Of a stretch of 64,000 bases of DNA, positions 33,331 to 43,185 are shown piece after piece; positions within the stretch are counted from its first letter, which is position 1, and each line of letters begins with the position of its first letter. A program made the position numbers and the translations under genes. The stretch is from Bacillota bacterium (lineage in GTDB: Bacteria; Bacillota; Clostridia; Christensenellales; SZUA-584). The notes beneath the pieces are model-generated. The model was not told the DNA's origin, ran no database searches, and was given only the letters and a program-made list of their open reading frames with translations. The DNA lies in the NCBI GenBank assembly GCA_023460085.1, contig JAEWRI010000022.1:1-64000 (forward strand). The letters are read 5' to 3'.

Positions 33331-34829
33331 TGACACAATTGCTGCATGAGATGACGCTGAAGCAAACCGCAGAGGCATTGCAAAGCAAGACTGTATCCTC
33401 ACGCGAGATAACACAGGCGCTGATCGAACGGATAGAAGAAAGGGAGCCTCAAGTACGCGCCCTCAATTTGCTTTGCACCGAAGCCGCGCTTAAAGAAGCC
33501 GACGCGTCGGACAAGCGCCGCGCATCCGGACAGGAGCTCGGCATATTCGACGGCGTACCCGCCATTGTTAAAGACAATATCTGTACGAAGGGCATTGCCA
33601 CCACATGTTCCTCGAAAATACTGGAGAATTTCGTGCCGCCATACGATGCGCACGTCATGGAGCGATTCAAACAGCAGGGAATCGTAATGCTTGCGAAATC
33701 CAACCTGGATGAATTCGCGATGGGCTCCTCCACGGAGAACAGCGCATTTCATTCTACGGCCAACCCGTGGGAGCTGCGCCGCGTGCCGGGCGGTTCCTCC
33801 GGCGGCAGTGCGGCTGCCGTCGCGTCCGGCTATGCGCCCTTCGCACTGGGTTCCGATACGGGCGGCAGCATTCGTCAGCCCGCGTCCTATTGCGGCGTGG
33901 TGGGTCTGAAGCCGACTTACGGCGCGGTATCGCGCTACGGGCTGGTAGCCTTCGCCTCATCCCTGGATCAGATTGGTCCCATTACCCGTTCCGTAGAGGA
34001 CGCAGCCATGGCGCTGAACGCTATCTGCGGCCATGACGGACGCGATTCCACGTCTCTGGATATTCCGCATCCCGACTATACCCGTTTCATCGGAGAGGGC
34101 GTGCGCGGCATGCGTATCGGCCTGCCCAAGGAATATTTCGGCGCTGGGCTTGATCCAGAAGTGAAAGCCGCCGTAGATAAAGCGGTGAAAGCCCTGGAAG
34201 CTGCGGGCGCAGTCGTGGAAGAAGCTACGCTGCCCACGTTCGACTACGCGCTGTCGGCTTACTATATCATGTCCTCCGCGGAGGCCGCTTCCAACCTGTC
34301 GCGTTTCGACGGCGTAAAATACGGTTTCCGTGCAAAGCAGTACGACGGCCTTGTGGACATGTATATACAGACCAGGAACGAAGGATTTGGCGCTGAAGTC
34401 AAGCGCCGCATCATGCTGGGCAATTATGTGCTAAGCGCGGGCTATTACGACGCGTATTACCTGAAAGCGCTGCGCGTACGCACGCTGATCAAGCGCGACT
34501 TTGACGCGCTGTTTAAAAAATACGACTGCATCCTTTCGCCTGCCGCACCGACCCCGGCTTTTATCGCGGGTGAAAAGAGCGATCCGCTCAGCATGTATTT
34601 GATCGACATTTACACCGTTCCGGTCAATATCGCGGGGCTTGCGGCTGTCTCTGTACCTTGTGCGATAAGCAGCAGCGGATTGCCCATTGGAATGCAGCTC
34701 ATCGCGAAGCCCTTGGGAGAGCCGGAGATGCTGCGCGCCGCGTATGCGCTGGAACAGGCAGTCGGCAGTTTGGGTAAGCCGACGTTCAGAGAAGGTTCCT
34801 CTTTAACGGGTAAGGAGGCGCACGCATGA
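33330..34829 (+). CDS. gatA: Glutamyl-tRNA(Gln) amidotransferase subunit A
   Basis: The amidase subunit releases ammonia from glutamine for the transamidation. The 499-residue protein has the amidase catalytic triad: Lys in IVKDNICTKG, the GGSSGGSAAAVASG serine loop and the nucleophile Ser in GSDTGGSIRQPA. It overlaps gatC by one base and gatB by four, so the three are expressed in fixed ratio. Confidence 0.96.
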   Translation: MTQLLHEMTLKQTAEALQSKTVSSREITQALIERIEEREPQVRALNLLCTEAALKEADASDKRRASGQELGIFDGVPAIVKDNICTKGIATTCSSKILENFVPPYDAHVMERFKQQGIVMLAKSNLDEFAMGSSTENSAFHSTANPWELRRVPGGSSGGSAAAVASGYAPFALGSDTGGSIRQPASYCGVVGLKPTYGAVSRYGLVAFASSLDQIGPITRSVEDAAMALNAICGHDGRDSTSLDIPHPDYTRFIGEGVRGMRIGLPKEYFGAGLDPEVKAAVDKAVKALEAAGAVVEEATLPTFDYALSAYYIMSSAEAASNLSRFDGVKYGFRAKQYDGLVDMYIQTRNEGFGAEVKRRIMLGNYVLSAGYYDAYYLKALRVRTLIKRDFDALFKKYDCILSPAAPTPAFIAGEKSDPLSMYLIDIYTVPVNIAGLAAVSVPCAISSSGLPIGMQLIAKPLGEPEMLRAAYALEQAVGSLGKPTFREGSSLTGKEAHA

Positions 34830-36256
34830 AGTATGAAACTGTAATCGGGCTCGAGGTACACGTCGAGCTTGCGACCAACACCAAAATCTTCTGCGGATGC
34901 GAGAACCGGTTCGGCGGCGATCCCAACACGCACTGCTGTCCGATTTGCATCGGCATGCCGGGGGTGCTGCCCGTACTCAACGAACGCGCGGTGGAATATG
35001 CCGTCAAGGCCGGCCTCGCGACAAACTGCAGGATTGCGAATTTCTCCAAAATGGATCGCAAGGGCTACTACTATCCCGACCTTCCCAAAGCTTACCAGAT
35101 TTCGCAATTCGATCTACCCATCTGCAAAGAAGGCTGGGTGGATATTGAAATGAAGGACGGCGCGAAGCGCGTTCGCATCACACGCATTCATCTGGAGGAA
35201 GACGCGGGCAAGCTGCTGCACGACGCATGCGCCGGAACGGCGGTGGACTATAACCGCTGTGGCGTACCTTTGGTGGAAATCGTGACAGAGCCGGATTTGC
35301 GAAACGCGGAGGAAACGCGCGCTTTTCTGGAAACACTCAAAGCCATCATGCAATACACCGAAGTGTCCGACTGCAAAATGCAGGAGGGGTCACTGCGTTG
35401 TGATGTCAACATATCGATACGCGAAGCCGGTTCGGAAAAGCTCGGCACCCGCACGGAGATGAAGAACCTTAACAGTTTTTCGGCGGTATACCGCGCCGTG
35501 GAAGCAGAGAGTGCGCGACAAATCGAAGTGCTGGAGGAAGGCGGAACCATTCGGCAGGAGACCCGCCGCTTCGACGACGCCAAGGGCAAAAGCTACGCCA
35601 TGCGCAGCAAAGAGGAAGCGCACGACTACCGATACTTTCCCGATCCCGATCTCGTGCCCATTACGCTGACAGACGCGCGCATTGCCGAAATAGCGGCGAG
35701 TCTGCCGGAACTGCCTGCCGCAAAGAAGCAAAGGTACGTTGCGGAGTTGGGCCTGCCGGAGTACGACGCCGGGGTGCTGACCGCTGAGCGCAGCATCGCG
35801 CAGTTTTTTGACAGCTGCATCACCATGGGCGGCGACGCCAAGAAGGTCAGCAACCTTATCATGACCGATCTGCTGCGACTGCTCAAGGAAGACGGGGTAA
35901 CGCCCGAGGATAACCCCGTGTCGCCGGAGCAGCTTTTGGAAACGCTGAAGCTCGTGGAAAAAGGCATTGTCAACATTACCGTCGCAAAATCGGTATTCGA
36001 GGAAGTGTTCCGCCGTGGCGGTTCTCCAGAGAAAATCGTCGAAGAAAAGGGACTTGCGCAAATCAGCGACACCGGAGCGATTCGCGAAATGATCTGCAGC
36101 ATCATCTCGGCCAATCCCGGCCCTGTAGCGGACTACAAGGGTGGTAAAAAGAAAGCAATCACGTTTTTTGTAGGTCAGGTAATGAAGGCGATGGGCGGCA
36201 AAGCAAACCCTGCCATAGTAAACAAAATTGCAGAGGAAGAGCTGGACAAGGTATAA
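34826..36256 (+). CDS. gatB: Aspartyl/glutamyl-tRNA amidotransferase subunit B
   Basis: The tRNA-binding kinase/transamidase subunit that phosphorylates the misacylated Glu or Asp and transfers ammonia. The 476-residue protein begins with YETVIGLEVHVEL, has the zinc cysteines in FCGCENRFGG...CCPICIG and the long MKNLNSFSAVYRAV segment, and ends in the YqeY-like tail (PAIVNKIAEEELD). A terminator 55 bases downstream closes the galU-to-gatB run. Confidence 0.96.
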   Translation: MKYETVIGLEVHVELATNTKIFCGCENRFGGDPNTHCCPICIGMPGVLPVLNERAVEYAVKAGLATNCRIANFSKMDRKGYYYPDLPKAYQISQFDLPICKEGWVDIEMKDGAKRVRITRIHLEEDAGKLLHDACAGTAVDYNRCGVPLVEIVTEPDLRNAEETRAFLETLKAIMQYTEVSDCKMQEGSLRCDVNISIREAGSEKLGTRTEMKNLNSFSAVYRAVEAESARQIEVLEEGGTIRQETRRFDDAKGKSYAMRSKEEAHDYRYFPDPDLVPITLTDARIAEIAASLPELPAAKKQRYVAELGLPEYDAGVLTAERSIAQFFDSCITMGGDAKKVSNLIMTDLLRLLKEDGVTPEDNPVSPEQLLETLKLVEKGIVNITVAKSVFEEVFRRGGSPEKIVEEKGLAQISDTGAIREMICSIISANPGPVADYKGGKKKAITFFVGQVMKAMGGKANPAIVNKIAEEELDKV

Positions 36257-36310
36257 TCGTCGCGTTTTACCATGAAAAACCCTGTATTTGAGCGTATGAA
36301 TCAGTTTTTT

Positions 36311-36341
36311 TAAGCATTTTAGAGAAAATGCTTATTTTTTT
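36311..36341 (+). terminator. Terminator after gatB
   Basis: A ten-pair stem (taagcatttt / aaaatgctta) with an agag loop is followed by seven T at 36335-36341. The preceding T run makes a weaker reverse terminator too. Confidence 0.85.
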
Positions 36342-36351
36342 AATTATGATG

Positions 36352-36360
36352 TGCTATAAT
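36352..36360 (+). promoter_or_regulatory. Extended -10 promoter of the yicC-to-thiN supercluster
   Basis: TGCTATAAT at 36352-36360 is a perfect extended -10. The -35 at 17-base spacing lies in the preceding T-rich terminator and is weak. A transcript start near 36367 means the yicC start must lie downstream of it. Confidence 0.65.
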
Positions 36361-36388
36361 CATGGGCAAACAAACTGCAAGGCAGGCG

Positions 36389-37273
36389 ATGAGTATTTTA
36401 AGGAGCATGACGGGCTTCGGCCGGGCCGAAGCGGAGCGCGACGGGCGCAGGGTAACGATAGAACTGAAGGCGGTTAATCAGCGTTATCTTGATCTCAACG
36501 TGCGCGCGCCTATTACACTGGGTTTTGCCGAAGAGCATATCCGCAAGACTGTAAAAGAAAAGCTATCCCGCGGACGTATTGATGTATATGTGGGCTACAG
36601 CGCCATGACTGCCGAAGCAAAAAAAGCGACGGCCGATCTCGGGCTGGTCATATCATACATTCAGGCGGCGCGGAAGGCCGCTATGGCCGCAGGGCTTGAG
36701 GATGACGTGAAGCTCTCCCACATACTGCGCATTCCGGACGTGATCCGCATCGAGGGCGCACAGGAGGATGAGGAGTCTTTGCTGGCCCTTGTAGACCGGG
36801 CACTGTCTTCTGCGCTTACCGCGCTGACGGATATGCGCGCTCGGGAAGGTGCTTCGCTGCAGCACAGCATGGAAGGCTACCTTGGCGAGCTTTCAGCGCT
36901 TGTCGCCGCAATTGACACGGAAAAGGATTCGGTACCCAGGGAAAACGCGGAGAAACTGCGGCAACGCATCGCCGAACTGCTTTCGGGCAGCGACATCGAT
37001 GAGACCCGTTTTAATACCGAAGTGGCTTACATTGCCGACAGAGCTGATATTTCAGAGGAGCTGGTGCGGCTGAAAACCCACATCACGCAATTCGGGAGCG
37101 CCATGAAGTCCGCGGACGCCGTAGGCCGCAAGCTGGATTTTATGGTGCAGGAGATGAATCGCGAACTCAACACGATAGGCTCAAAAACCTCCAGCATGAG
37201 CATTACCAACGCGGTGATAGCGGGGAAGAGCGTTGTGGAGAAGATTCGCGAGCAGGTACAGAATATCGAATAA
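36389..37273 (+). CDS. yicC: YicC-family endoribonuclease
   Basis: A 294-residue member of the YicC/YloC family, reported as RNA-degrading endoribonucleases. It shows the diagnostic N terminus [11 protein letters not shown], then [18 protein letters not shown] segment, and the conserved C-terminal DUF1732 block ([19 protein letters not shown]). I start at ATG 36389 after AAGGCAGG; the ATG at 36362 would precede the likely transcript start, and ATG 36407 has its AAGGAG one base away, too close. It heads the gene order conserved across Bacillota with remA and gmk. Confidence 0.9.
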   Translation: MSILRSMTGFGRAEAERDGRRVTIELKAVNQRYLDLNVRAPITLGFAEEHIRKTVKEKLSRGRIDVYVGYSAMTAEAKKATADLGLVISYIQAARKAAMAAGLEDDVKLSHILRIPDVIRIEGAQEDEESLLALVDRALSSALTALTDMRAREGASLQHSMEGYLGELSALVAAIDTEKDSVPRENAEKLRQRIAELLSGSDIDETRFNTEVAYIADRADISEELVRLKTHITQFGSAMKSADAVGRKLDFMVQEMNRELNTIGSKTSSMSITNAVIAGKSVVEKIREQVQNIE

Positions 37274-37290
37274 TTGTAGGAGGGCAGTTT

Positions 37291-37551
37291 ATGAGCATAC
37301 GGCTGATCAACATCGGCTTCGGCAACATCGTGTCGGCCAATCGGCTGATCGCCATCGTGAGTCCCGAGAGCGCACCTATCAAGCGTATCATTCAGGAAGC
37401 ACGGCAGAAAGGAAACCTTATCGACGCGACGTACGGCAGGCGAACGCGCGCCGTGGTCATTACAGACAGCGACCACGTTATCCTTTCGGCAGTACAGCCG
37501 GAGACGGTGGCACACCGGCTCACGGACAAGGATACGGACGTCGAGGAGTGA
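37291..37551 (+). CDS. remA: RemA/YlzA family DNA-binding regulator
   Basis: An 86-residue protein of the DUF370 family. In Bacillus subtilis RemA activates extracellular matrix operons and other genes. The family block [20 protein letters not shown] and [15 protein letters not shown] is intact. GGAGGGC precedes the ATG. It sits between yicC and gmk as in B. subtilis; whether it regulates matrix genes in this organism is unknown. Confidence 0.92.
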   Translation: MSIRLINIGFGNIVSANRLIAIVSPESAPIKRIIQEARQKGNLIDATYGRRTRAVVITDSDHVILSAVQPETVAHRLTDKDTDVEE

Positions 37552-37553
37552 GA

Positions 37554-38126
37554 ATGGGGAAAGGACTGCTGATCGTACTGTCAGGGCCTTCCGGCGCAGG
37601 CAAAGGCACGGTAGGCAAAGCGTTTTTATCAAGGCATCCCGAGATCGCACTGTCCGTTTCCTGCACGACGAGGTCTCCGCGTACGGGCGAGAAGGAAGGC
37701 ATCAATTATTTCTTCAAGAGTGAGCGGGAGTTTCAGGACCTGATATCGCAGGATGAATTTCTGGAATATGCCTGCGTTTACGGCAATTATTACGGGACAC
37801 CCAAAAGCTTTGTGGCAAAGAAGCTGTCCGAGGGGTGCGAAGTGATGCTGGAAATTGATGTTCAGGGGGCAATGAAGGCAAAGGAAGCGTTTCCCCACGG
37901 ACTTTTTATCTTTCTCGTGCCGCCTTCGTTACCGGAACTGGAGCGCCGCATTCGCGGCCGCGCCACGGAGAGCGAGGAGCAGATACAATGCCGGCTCAGC
38001 AAAGCAAGAAACGAGATGGCGATGTCCGGAGAATACGATTATGTCATCGTCAACGACGACGTCACCCGCGCGGCGGAAGAGATGGAAGCCATCGTATGCG
38101 CAGAGCGTCAGAAACGAAAGCATTGA
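37554..38126 (+). CDS. gmk: Guanylate kinase
   Basis: Phosphorylates GMP to GDP with ATP. The 190-residue protein has the P-loop LSGPSGAGKGTVGK at residues about 9-22, SVSCTTRSPRTGEKEG, and LEIDVQGA. The ATG at 37554 overlaps the ribosome site GGAG that lies in the last codons of remA; the reading frame is open upstream but has no family match there. Length matches the bacterial family. Confidence 0.95.
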   Translation: MGKGLLIVLSGPSGAGKGTVGKAFLSRHPEIALSVSCTTRSPRTGEKEGINYFFKSEREFQDLISQDEFLEYACVYGNYYGTPKSFVAKKLSEGCEVMLEIDVQGAMKAKEAFPHGLFIFLVPPSLPELERRIRGRATESEEQIQCRLSKARNEMAMSGEYDYVIVNDDVTRAAEEMEAIVCAERQKRKH

Positions 38127-38155
38127 TTTTTTCAGATAAAGGAGAACACAAGGTT

Positions 38156-38356
38156 ATGATGTACCCCGGAGTCAGTGAACTCAAGGAAAAGGCGGATTGC
38201 CGATATACGCTCGTCGTGGAGTCGGCCAAGCGTGCGCGTCAGCTGGTAGACGGTGCAGAACCGCTCACCGATACACAGGAGGCTAACCCTGTGTCGCAGG
38301 CAGCCAAGGAAATTTTTCTCGACAAGATCACCTACATCGCGCCCGAGGAGGGTTAA
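38156..38356 (+). CDS. rpoZ: RNA polymerase omega subunit
   Basis: A 66-residue subunit aiding RNA polymerase assembly. The core helix pattern ADCRYTLVVESAKRARQL matches the omega family, as do the following residues and position between gmk and coaBC. Two ATG codons (38156 and 38159) are adjacent after AAGG; either is possible. The C terminus (KEIFLDKITYIAPEE) resembles clostridial omegas. Confidence 0.9.
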   Translation: MMYPGVSELKEKADCRYTLVVESAKRARQLVDGAEPLTDTQEANPVSQAAKEIFLDKITYIAPEEG

Positions 38357-38361
38357 ACGGC

Positions 38362-39552
38362 ATGCCGCAAACCGTCGTTGTTGGCGTTTCAGGTGGCATT
38401 GCGGCGTACAAGGCGGCAACCCTCGTCAGCGCTCTGAAAAAGCGCTGTGACGTTCATGTGATTATGACGGCCAATGCGCTGGAGTTTGTAAGCGCACTGA
38501 CGTTTGAAACGCTTTCCGGTAATGCTGTTGTCACCGGCACATTTGAAAGAACGCAGGAGTTCGACGTCAAACACGTCTCGCTGGCACAGAAAGCGGACGT
38601 GTTTATTGTCGCGCCCGCAACCGCCAACGTGCTGGCCAAAACGGCCTCCGGCATCGCGGATGACATGCTGACGACCACGCTGCTTGCCGCGAAGTGTCCG
38701 GTCATTTTCGCACCCGCGATGAACACCGCGATGTACGAGGACGCCGCGACACAGGAAAACATCCGCATACTCAGCGCCCGCGGTTATTACATCATGGACA
38801 CCGGCAAAGGGCTGCTGGCCTGCGGTGATGTGGGCGCAGGGCGCATGCGCGAACCGCACGAGATCATCGCGTACATGGACGAGGTATTATCCTCCCTCCA
38901 TACCCTTCACGGCGTGCGCGTGCTGATATCCGCCGGGCCCACGCGCGAGATGGTAGATCCGGTGCGTTTCCTGTCCAACCGCTCTTCGGGTAAAATGGGC
39001 TACGCCGTGGCGCAGGCCGCCTTAGACATGGGTGCGGACGTGACGCTGGTGTCCGGTCCTGTGGAAATCAGCGCCCCTGCCAAGGCGCGCGTCGTTCCCG
39101 TCGTTTCCGCGGCAGATATGGCAGACGCGATGCTGAAGCTGTCAGCTGACGCCGACATCGTCATCATGGCTGCCGCAGTCGCGGATTATACGTCCAAAAC
39201 CTGCAGCGACCAGAAGCTTAAAAAAGGCGGGAACATGAGCCTTGAGCTTGTGCGTACGCAGGACATACTGCAGTCGCTGGGTGAAGCCAAACGCCGGGAG
39301 CAGCTGCTGGTGGGCTTTGCCGCCGAAACGCAGCACTGGGAGGAGAACGCGAAGGACAAGCTCGCACGCAAGAACCTCGATATGATAGCGCTCAACGACG
39401 TTTCGCGCCCTGGAGAGGGCTTCGAGGCGGACAGCAACAACCTGCGGCTGTTCTATCGGGACGGAACCTCGGAGGACCTTGGCAGTGCCGACAAACGCAC
39501 GCTGGCCAAACAGCTGATGGAGCGGGCGGCGCAGCGTTGGCGTACACTTTGA
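38362..39552 (+). CDS. coaBC: Bifunctional phosphopantothenoylcysteine decarboxylase / phosphopantothenate-cysteine ligase
   Basis: Catalyses two consecutive steps of coenzyme A synthesis. The 396-residue protein has CoaC first (VGVSGGIAAYKA, HVSLAQKADVFIVAPATANV, PAMNTAMYED, LACGDVGAGRM with the catalytic cysteine) and CoaB from about residue 190 (ISAGPTREMVDPVRFLSNRSSGKMGYA, AAAVADY, ALNDVSRP). It also supports the pantetheine arm needed by the ACP and NRPS of this genome. It overlaps nothing but the priA start lies close. Confidence 0.95.
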   Translation: MPQTVVVGVSGGIAAYKAATLVSALKKRCDVHVIMTANALEFVSALTFETLSGNAVVTGTFERTQEFDVKHVSLAQKADVFIVAPATANVLAKTASGIADDMLTTTLLAAKCPVIFAPAMNTAMYEDAATQENIRILSARGYYIMDTGKGLLACGDVGAGRMREPHEIIAYMDEVLSSLHTLHGVRVLISAGPTREMVDPVRFLSNRSSGKMGYAVAQAALDMGADVTLVSGPVEISAPAKARVVPVVSAADMADAMLKLSADADIVIMAAAVADYTSKTCSDQKLKKGGNMSLELVRTQDILQSLGEAKRREQLLVGFAAETQHWEENAKDKLARKNLDMIALNDVSRPGEGFEADSNNLRLFYRDGTSEDLGSADKRTLAKQLMERAAQRWRTL

Positions 39553-39560
39553 GGCAGGCC

Positions 39561-41768
39561 ATGTACGCCCGGGTAATCGTTGATATCATTCATTCGGCAG
39601 TGGATAAGGTGTTTGAATACGCCGTTCCGGAAGGAATGGCACTCGAAGCGGGTTTTCGTGTGCGCGTGCCGTTCGGCAGGGGAAACACACTCAAAGAGGG
39701 TTATGTGCTGTCCCTTTCGGACAGCTGCGAATTCGAAGCCGCGCAGATAAAGCCCATGCATTCGGTGATCTCCGATTTTGCCGCGCTCACTCCCGGACAA
39801 ATCAAGCTGGCGCAAATGGTCAAACGCTATTATCACACGACGCTTGCCTGCGCGCTGCGGCTGATGTTTCCCGCGGAAATGCGCGGGGGGCGGGTCAAAG
39901 ACCGGTTTGAACGCGAGTTTTTCTGTACACTTGAAGGGGAATTGCTCAATTCAGCGCTGACTACGCTGACAAGGGCGCCGAAGCAGCGCGAGATGCTGGA
40001 GTTGCTGTCAAACGGAGCACTTTCCGCGCAGGAACTCGAAGCGCGGCTTCCGGGCAGTGCGTCAGCGCGCGATACGCTCATTCAGAAAGGCTTCGTCACC
40101 GTCTACAAGAAAGAAGCGTTTCGCATTGCGCGCCGGGGTGCCGAGGTGGAGCCTGATTTCGTCTTGAGCGAGGATCAGCAGCGCGCCGTAGACATCATCA
40201 TCGCCGGGACCGGCAAATACCTGCTGCATGGCGCGACGGGCAGCGGCAAGACAGAGGTCTATATCCGCATCGTGCGCGACTGCCTCGCGCGGGGTAAAAG
40301 CGCCATCGTGTTGGTGCCGGAAATATCGCTGACCCCGCAGCTGGTGGAGATGTTCGAGCGGCGCATCGGCGAAGAAATAGCGGTATACCATTCCACGCTG
40401 TCCGCAGGAGAACGCTACGACGAGTGGAAACGCATGGTCTCCGGACGCGCGCGCGTCGTCGTGGGTGCGCGGAGCGCCATATTTGCCCCACTGCGAGACA
40501 TAGGCGCCGTTATCATCGACGAGGAGCATGAAACAAGCTACCGCTCCGATACGCATCCGCGCTATACCGCGCACGAGATTGCCCGGATGCGTTGCGGCAT
40601 TGAGGGCGCTTCGCTGGTGCTGGCCTCGGCCACGCCCTCGGTGGAGAGCTACATCAAGGCACGCAACGGTATCTATACGCTGGTGCCGATGCCCCAAAGG
40701 TTGTTTGGGCTGAGACTGCCCGAGGTGCAGCTCATCGACATGCGCGAGGAAATTCTGCGCGGCAACCGCACCATATTTTCGGTAGCGCTGTATGATGGCA
40801 TCAGGGAGGCGCTGAACGCCGGCAAGCAGGTGATGTTGTTCGTCAACCGGCGCGGTTACTCCACGTTCGTCATGTGCCGCGGCTGCGGGTATGTGGAATA
40901 CTGCGACGATTGCGCCGTGACTATGACGTACCATGCCAGCAAGGACGCGCTGCTGTGCCACTACTGCGGCCGGAAAAAGCCATTGCGCTCGGTTTGCCCG
41001 GAATGCGGCAAGCCATACTTAAAACAGTTCGGCGTGGGCACGCAGCAGGTGGAGGCATACACGAAGTCGTGTTTCCCGGATGCGCGCGTGCTGCGCATGG
41101 ATCTCGACACCACACGCGGCAAGGATGCTCACCGCAAGCTGTACGCGCAGTTCAAGTCGGGCGGCGCGGACATTTTGATCGGCACGCAGATGATTGCCAA
41201 GGGCTTCGACTTTGAAAACGTCCGCCTCGTAGGTGTGGTTTCGGCGGACAGCGCGCTCTACATTCCGGACTTTCGCAGCCCGGAGAAGACGTTCCAGCTG
41301 CTGGAGCAGGTCGCCGGGCGGGCGGGCCGCAAGGATCCGGGCCGCGTGGTCATCCAGACATACTCGCCGGAACACTACGCCATACAGCGCGCCTGCCATC
41401 ACGACTTCGAGGGCTTCTTTGATGAGGAGATGGGCGTTCGGCGCACGGCGCTGCTGCCTCCGTACGCGGTATACTTCCGCGTCGTGTTTACCGGACGGAA
41501 CGAGGAAGCCGTTCGCGCAGCCTGTCTCGATTTCGAACAGGGCTTCCGGCTGGAATTTGCGGACGTGCTGAGTCGGCTGCCTTTGGTGGATGCCTCTGAA
41601 GCGCCCATCAATAAGATACAAGGCCGCGCGCGCTGGCAGCTGCTGATAAAGGTGCTCAACGACGCGCATCTTGCGTCTCTGCGCAGCAGGCTGTATGATT
41701 ATATGGACAAGAAACAGTATAAGGACTGCGTGTTTGGTCTGGAGATCAACCCGCAGAGCATGATGTAA
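39561..41768 (+). CDS. priA: Primosomal replication restart helicase PriA
   Basis: Restarts collapsed replication forks by unwinding and loading the replicative helicase. The 735-residue protein has the N-terminal DNA-binding segment (VDIIHSAVDKVFEYAVP), Walker A HGATGSGKTE, DEEHETSY, and the zinc-binding cysteine array CRGCG...CDDC...CHYCG...CPECG, then the GTQMIAKGFDFENV and RAGRKDPGR motifs. The start at ATG 39561 follows GAGGCAGG; TTG 39537 upstream lies inside coaBC and has no site. Confidence 0.95.
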   Translation: MYARVIVDIIHSAVDKVFEYAVPEGMALEAGFRVRVPFGRGNTLKEGYVLSLSDSCEFEAAQIKPMHSVISDFAALTPGQIKLAQMVKRYYHTTLACALRLMFPAEMRGGRVKDRFEREFFCTLEGELLNSALTTLTRAPKQREMLELLSNGALSAQELEARLPGSASARDTLIQKGFVTVYKKEAFRIARRGAEVEPDFVLSEDQQRAVDIIIAGTGKYLLHGATGSGKTEVYIRIVRDCLARGKSAIVLVPEISLTPQLVEMFERRIGEEIAVYHSTLSAGERYDEWKRMVSGRARVVVGARSAIFAPLRDIGAVIIDEEHETSYRSDTHPRYTAHEIARMRCGIEGASLVLASATPSVESYIKARNGIYTLVPMPQRLFGLRLPEVQLIDMREEILRGNRTIFSVALYDGIREALNAGKQVMLFVNRRGYSTFVMCRGCGYVEYCDDCAVTMTYHASKDALLCHYCGRKKPLRSVCPECGKPYLKQFGVGTQQVEAYTKSCFPDARVLRMDLDTTRGKDAHRKLYAQFKSGGADILIGTQMIAKGFDFENVRLVGVVSADSALYIPDFRSPEKTFQLLEQVAGRAGRKDPGRVVIQTYSPEHYAIQRACHHDFEGFFDEEMGVRRTALLPPYAVYFRVVFTGRNEEAVRAACLDFEQGFRLEFADVLSRLPLVDASEAPINKIQGRARWQLLIKVLNDAHLASLRSRLYDYMDKKQYKDCVFGLEINPQSMM

Positions 41769-41779
41769 GGGAGCATTGT

Positions 41780-42238
41780 ATGGCCATCAGGGATGTGGTC
41801 AAGGGCGCGGAGAACCAAGCGCTCCGAAAGATATCGCGCGAGGTGCGGCAGATTACGCCGCATATTTTAACGTTGCTGGACGACATGAAAGAGACGCTGC
41901 ACGCGGAGGAGGGCGTAGGCCTTGCCGCGCCGCAGGTCGGCGTGCTGCGCCGCATCGCCGTCGTCGAATACGACGAGCAGTACTATGAGCTGATTAATCC
42001 TAAAATACTCGACTTCTCTGGCGAGGCGACAGAGGAGGAGGGCTGTCTTTCGATTCCCGGCGTGCGGGGTTTAGTAAAACGGCCCGACAGCGTTACGGCT
42101 CAGTATACCGACCGGCACGGAAAACGCCACAAGGTCACGGTAACCGGAATTACGGCGAGGGCGTTTTGCCACGAAATTGATCATCTTGACGGCGTCATGT
42201 TTGTCGATAAGATGCTGGAGGATGCAAAGCAGGAATGA
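41780..42238 (+). CDS. def: Peptide deformylase
   Basis: Removes the formyl group from nascent proteins. The 152-residue protein has the three metal-site motifs GVGLAAPQVG, EGCLSIPG and HEIDHLDG. GGGAG precedes the ATG. Its stop overlaps the fmt start (ATGA), coupling the deformylase to the formylating enzyme. The N terminus (RDVVKGAENQALRKISREV) is the type 1 bacterial form. Confidence 0.96.
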   Translation: MAIRDVVKGAENQALRKISREVRQITPHILTLLDDMKETLHAEEGVGLAAPQVGVLRRIAVVEYDEQYYELINPKILDFSGEATEEEGCLSIPGVRGLVKRPDSVTAQYTDRHGKRHKVTVTGITARAFCHEIDHLDGVMFVDKMLEDAKQE

Positions 42239-43185
42239 GGATTGTATTCATGGGTACTCCGGAGTTCGCGGTACCCAATCTGGAAGCATTGATAGCCCAC
42301 GGCGAAACCATCGCCGCGGTGGTGACGCAGCCTGACAGAGAGCGGGGACGCGGTCATCGCGTGCTGCCTTCGCCCGCAAAAGTGGTTGCGGAGAAGCATG
42401 GCATCCCCGTGCTGCAGTTTGCGCGCATCAAATCGCCGGAGGGCGTAGCCGCACTGCGCCAGACGAAACCGGACATGATTGTGACCGCCGCCTTTGGGCA
42501 GATACTGTCCAGGGAAATATTAAGCATTCCGCCGTTGGGCTGCCTCAATGTGCATGCTTCGCTGCTGCCAAGGTACCGCGGGGCCGCGCCCGTACAATGG
42601 GCGATTATGAATGGCGAGACGAACTCGGGCGTCACGATCATGTACATGAACGAAGGGCTGGATACCGGCGATATGATTTCGACGGTTGCTGTGCCCATTG
42701 ATGAGGCAATGACAGGCGGACAGCTCTACGAAGCGCTGGCAAAAGAGGGCGCAAAGCTGCTTGTCCAAACGCTGGACGAGCTGAAGGCCGGAAAAGCGCG
42801 ACGCACGCCGCAGGACGAAGCGCAGGCGAGCTACTACCCGCCGCTCAGCAAAGAGCTGGGCCGCATCGACTGGAACAAACCTGCTCGGGAAATCCGAAAC
42901 CTGATCCGCGCGCTCAATCCTGTGCCGGGCGCGTTCGGTACCATTTGCGGACATACCGTCAAGATGTGGGCCGCCGAAATCGCGGACGGCGCAGGCCAGC
43001 CGGGCAAGATAGACTGCGCGGATACGAAGCGCGGCCTCGTGGTGGGCACAGGTGAAGGCCGCCTGCGCATCACCGAGATGCAGGCACCGGGCGGCAAGCG
43101 GATGGCCCCGGAGGCGTATTTCTGCGGCTGCGCAATGCCCGGCGAATGCTTCGAGCTGCCCGCAGAAGAACCGAAAACACCATGA
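42235..43185 (+). CDS. fmt: Methionyl-tRNA formyltransferase
   Basis: Formylates the initiator Met-tRNA with 10-formyl-tetrahydrofolate. The 316-residue protein has IVFMGTPEFAVP at the N terminus, QPDRERGRG, and the folate/catalytic region NVHASLLPRYRGAAPVQWAI with MNEGLDTGDM. The C-terminal domain (RAGLxx-type SKELGRIDWN...RNLIRALNPVPGA) binds tRNA. It overlaps def and rsmB by four bases each. Confidence 0.96.
   Translation: MRIVFMGTPEFAVPNLEALIAHGETIAAVVTQPDRERGRGHRVLPSPAKVVAEKHGIPVLQFARIKSPEGVAALRQTKPDMIVTAAFGQILSREILSIPPLGCLNVHASLLPRYRGAAPVQWAIMNGETNSGVTIMYMNEGLDTGDMISTVAVPIDEAMTGGQLYEALAKEGAKLLVQTLDELKAGKARRTPQDEAQASYYPPLSKELGRIDWNKPAREIRNLIRALNPVPGAFGTICGHTVKMWAAEIADGAGQPGKIDCADTKRGLVVGTGEGRLRITEMQAPGGKRMAPEAYFCGCAMPGECFELPAEEPKTP

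Noticed and set aside
38347..41768. Missing gene between coaBC and priA
   Set aside because: The priA start lies nine bases after the coaBC stop; no room or signal for another gene.
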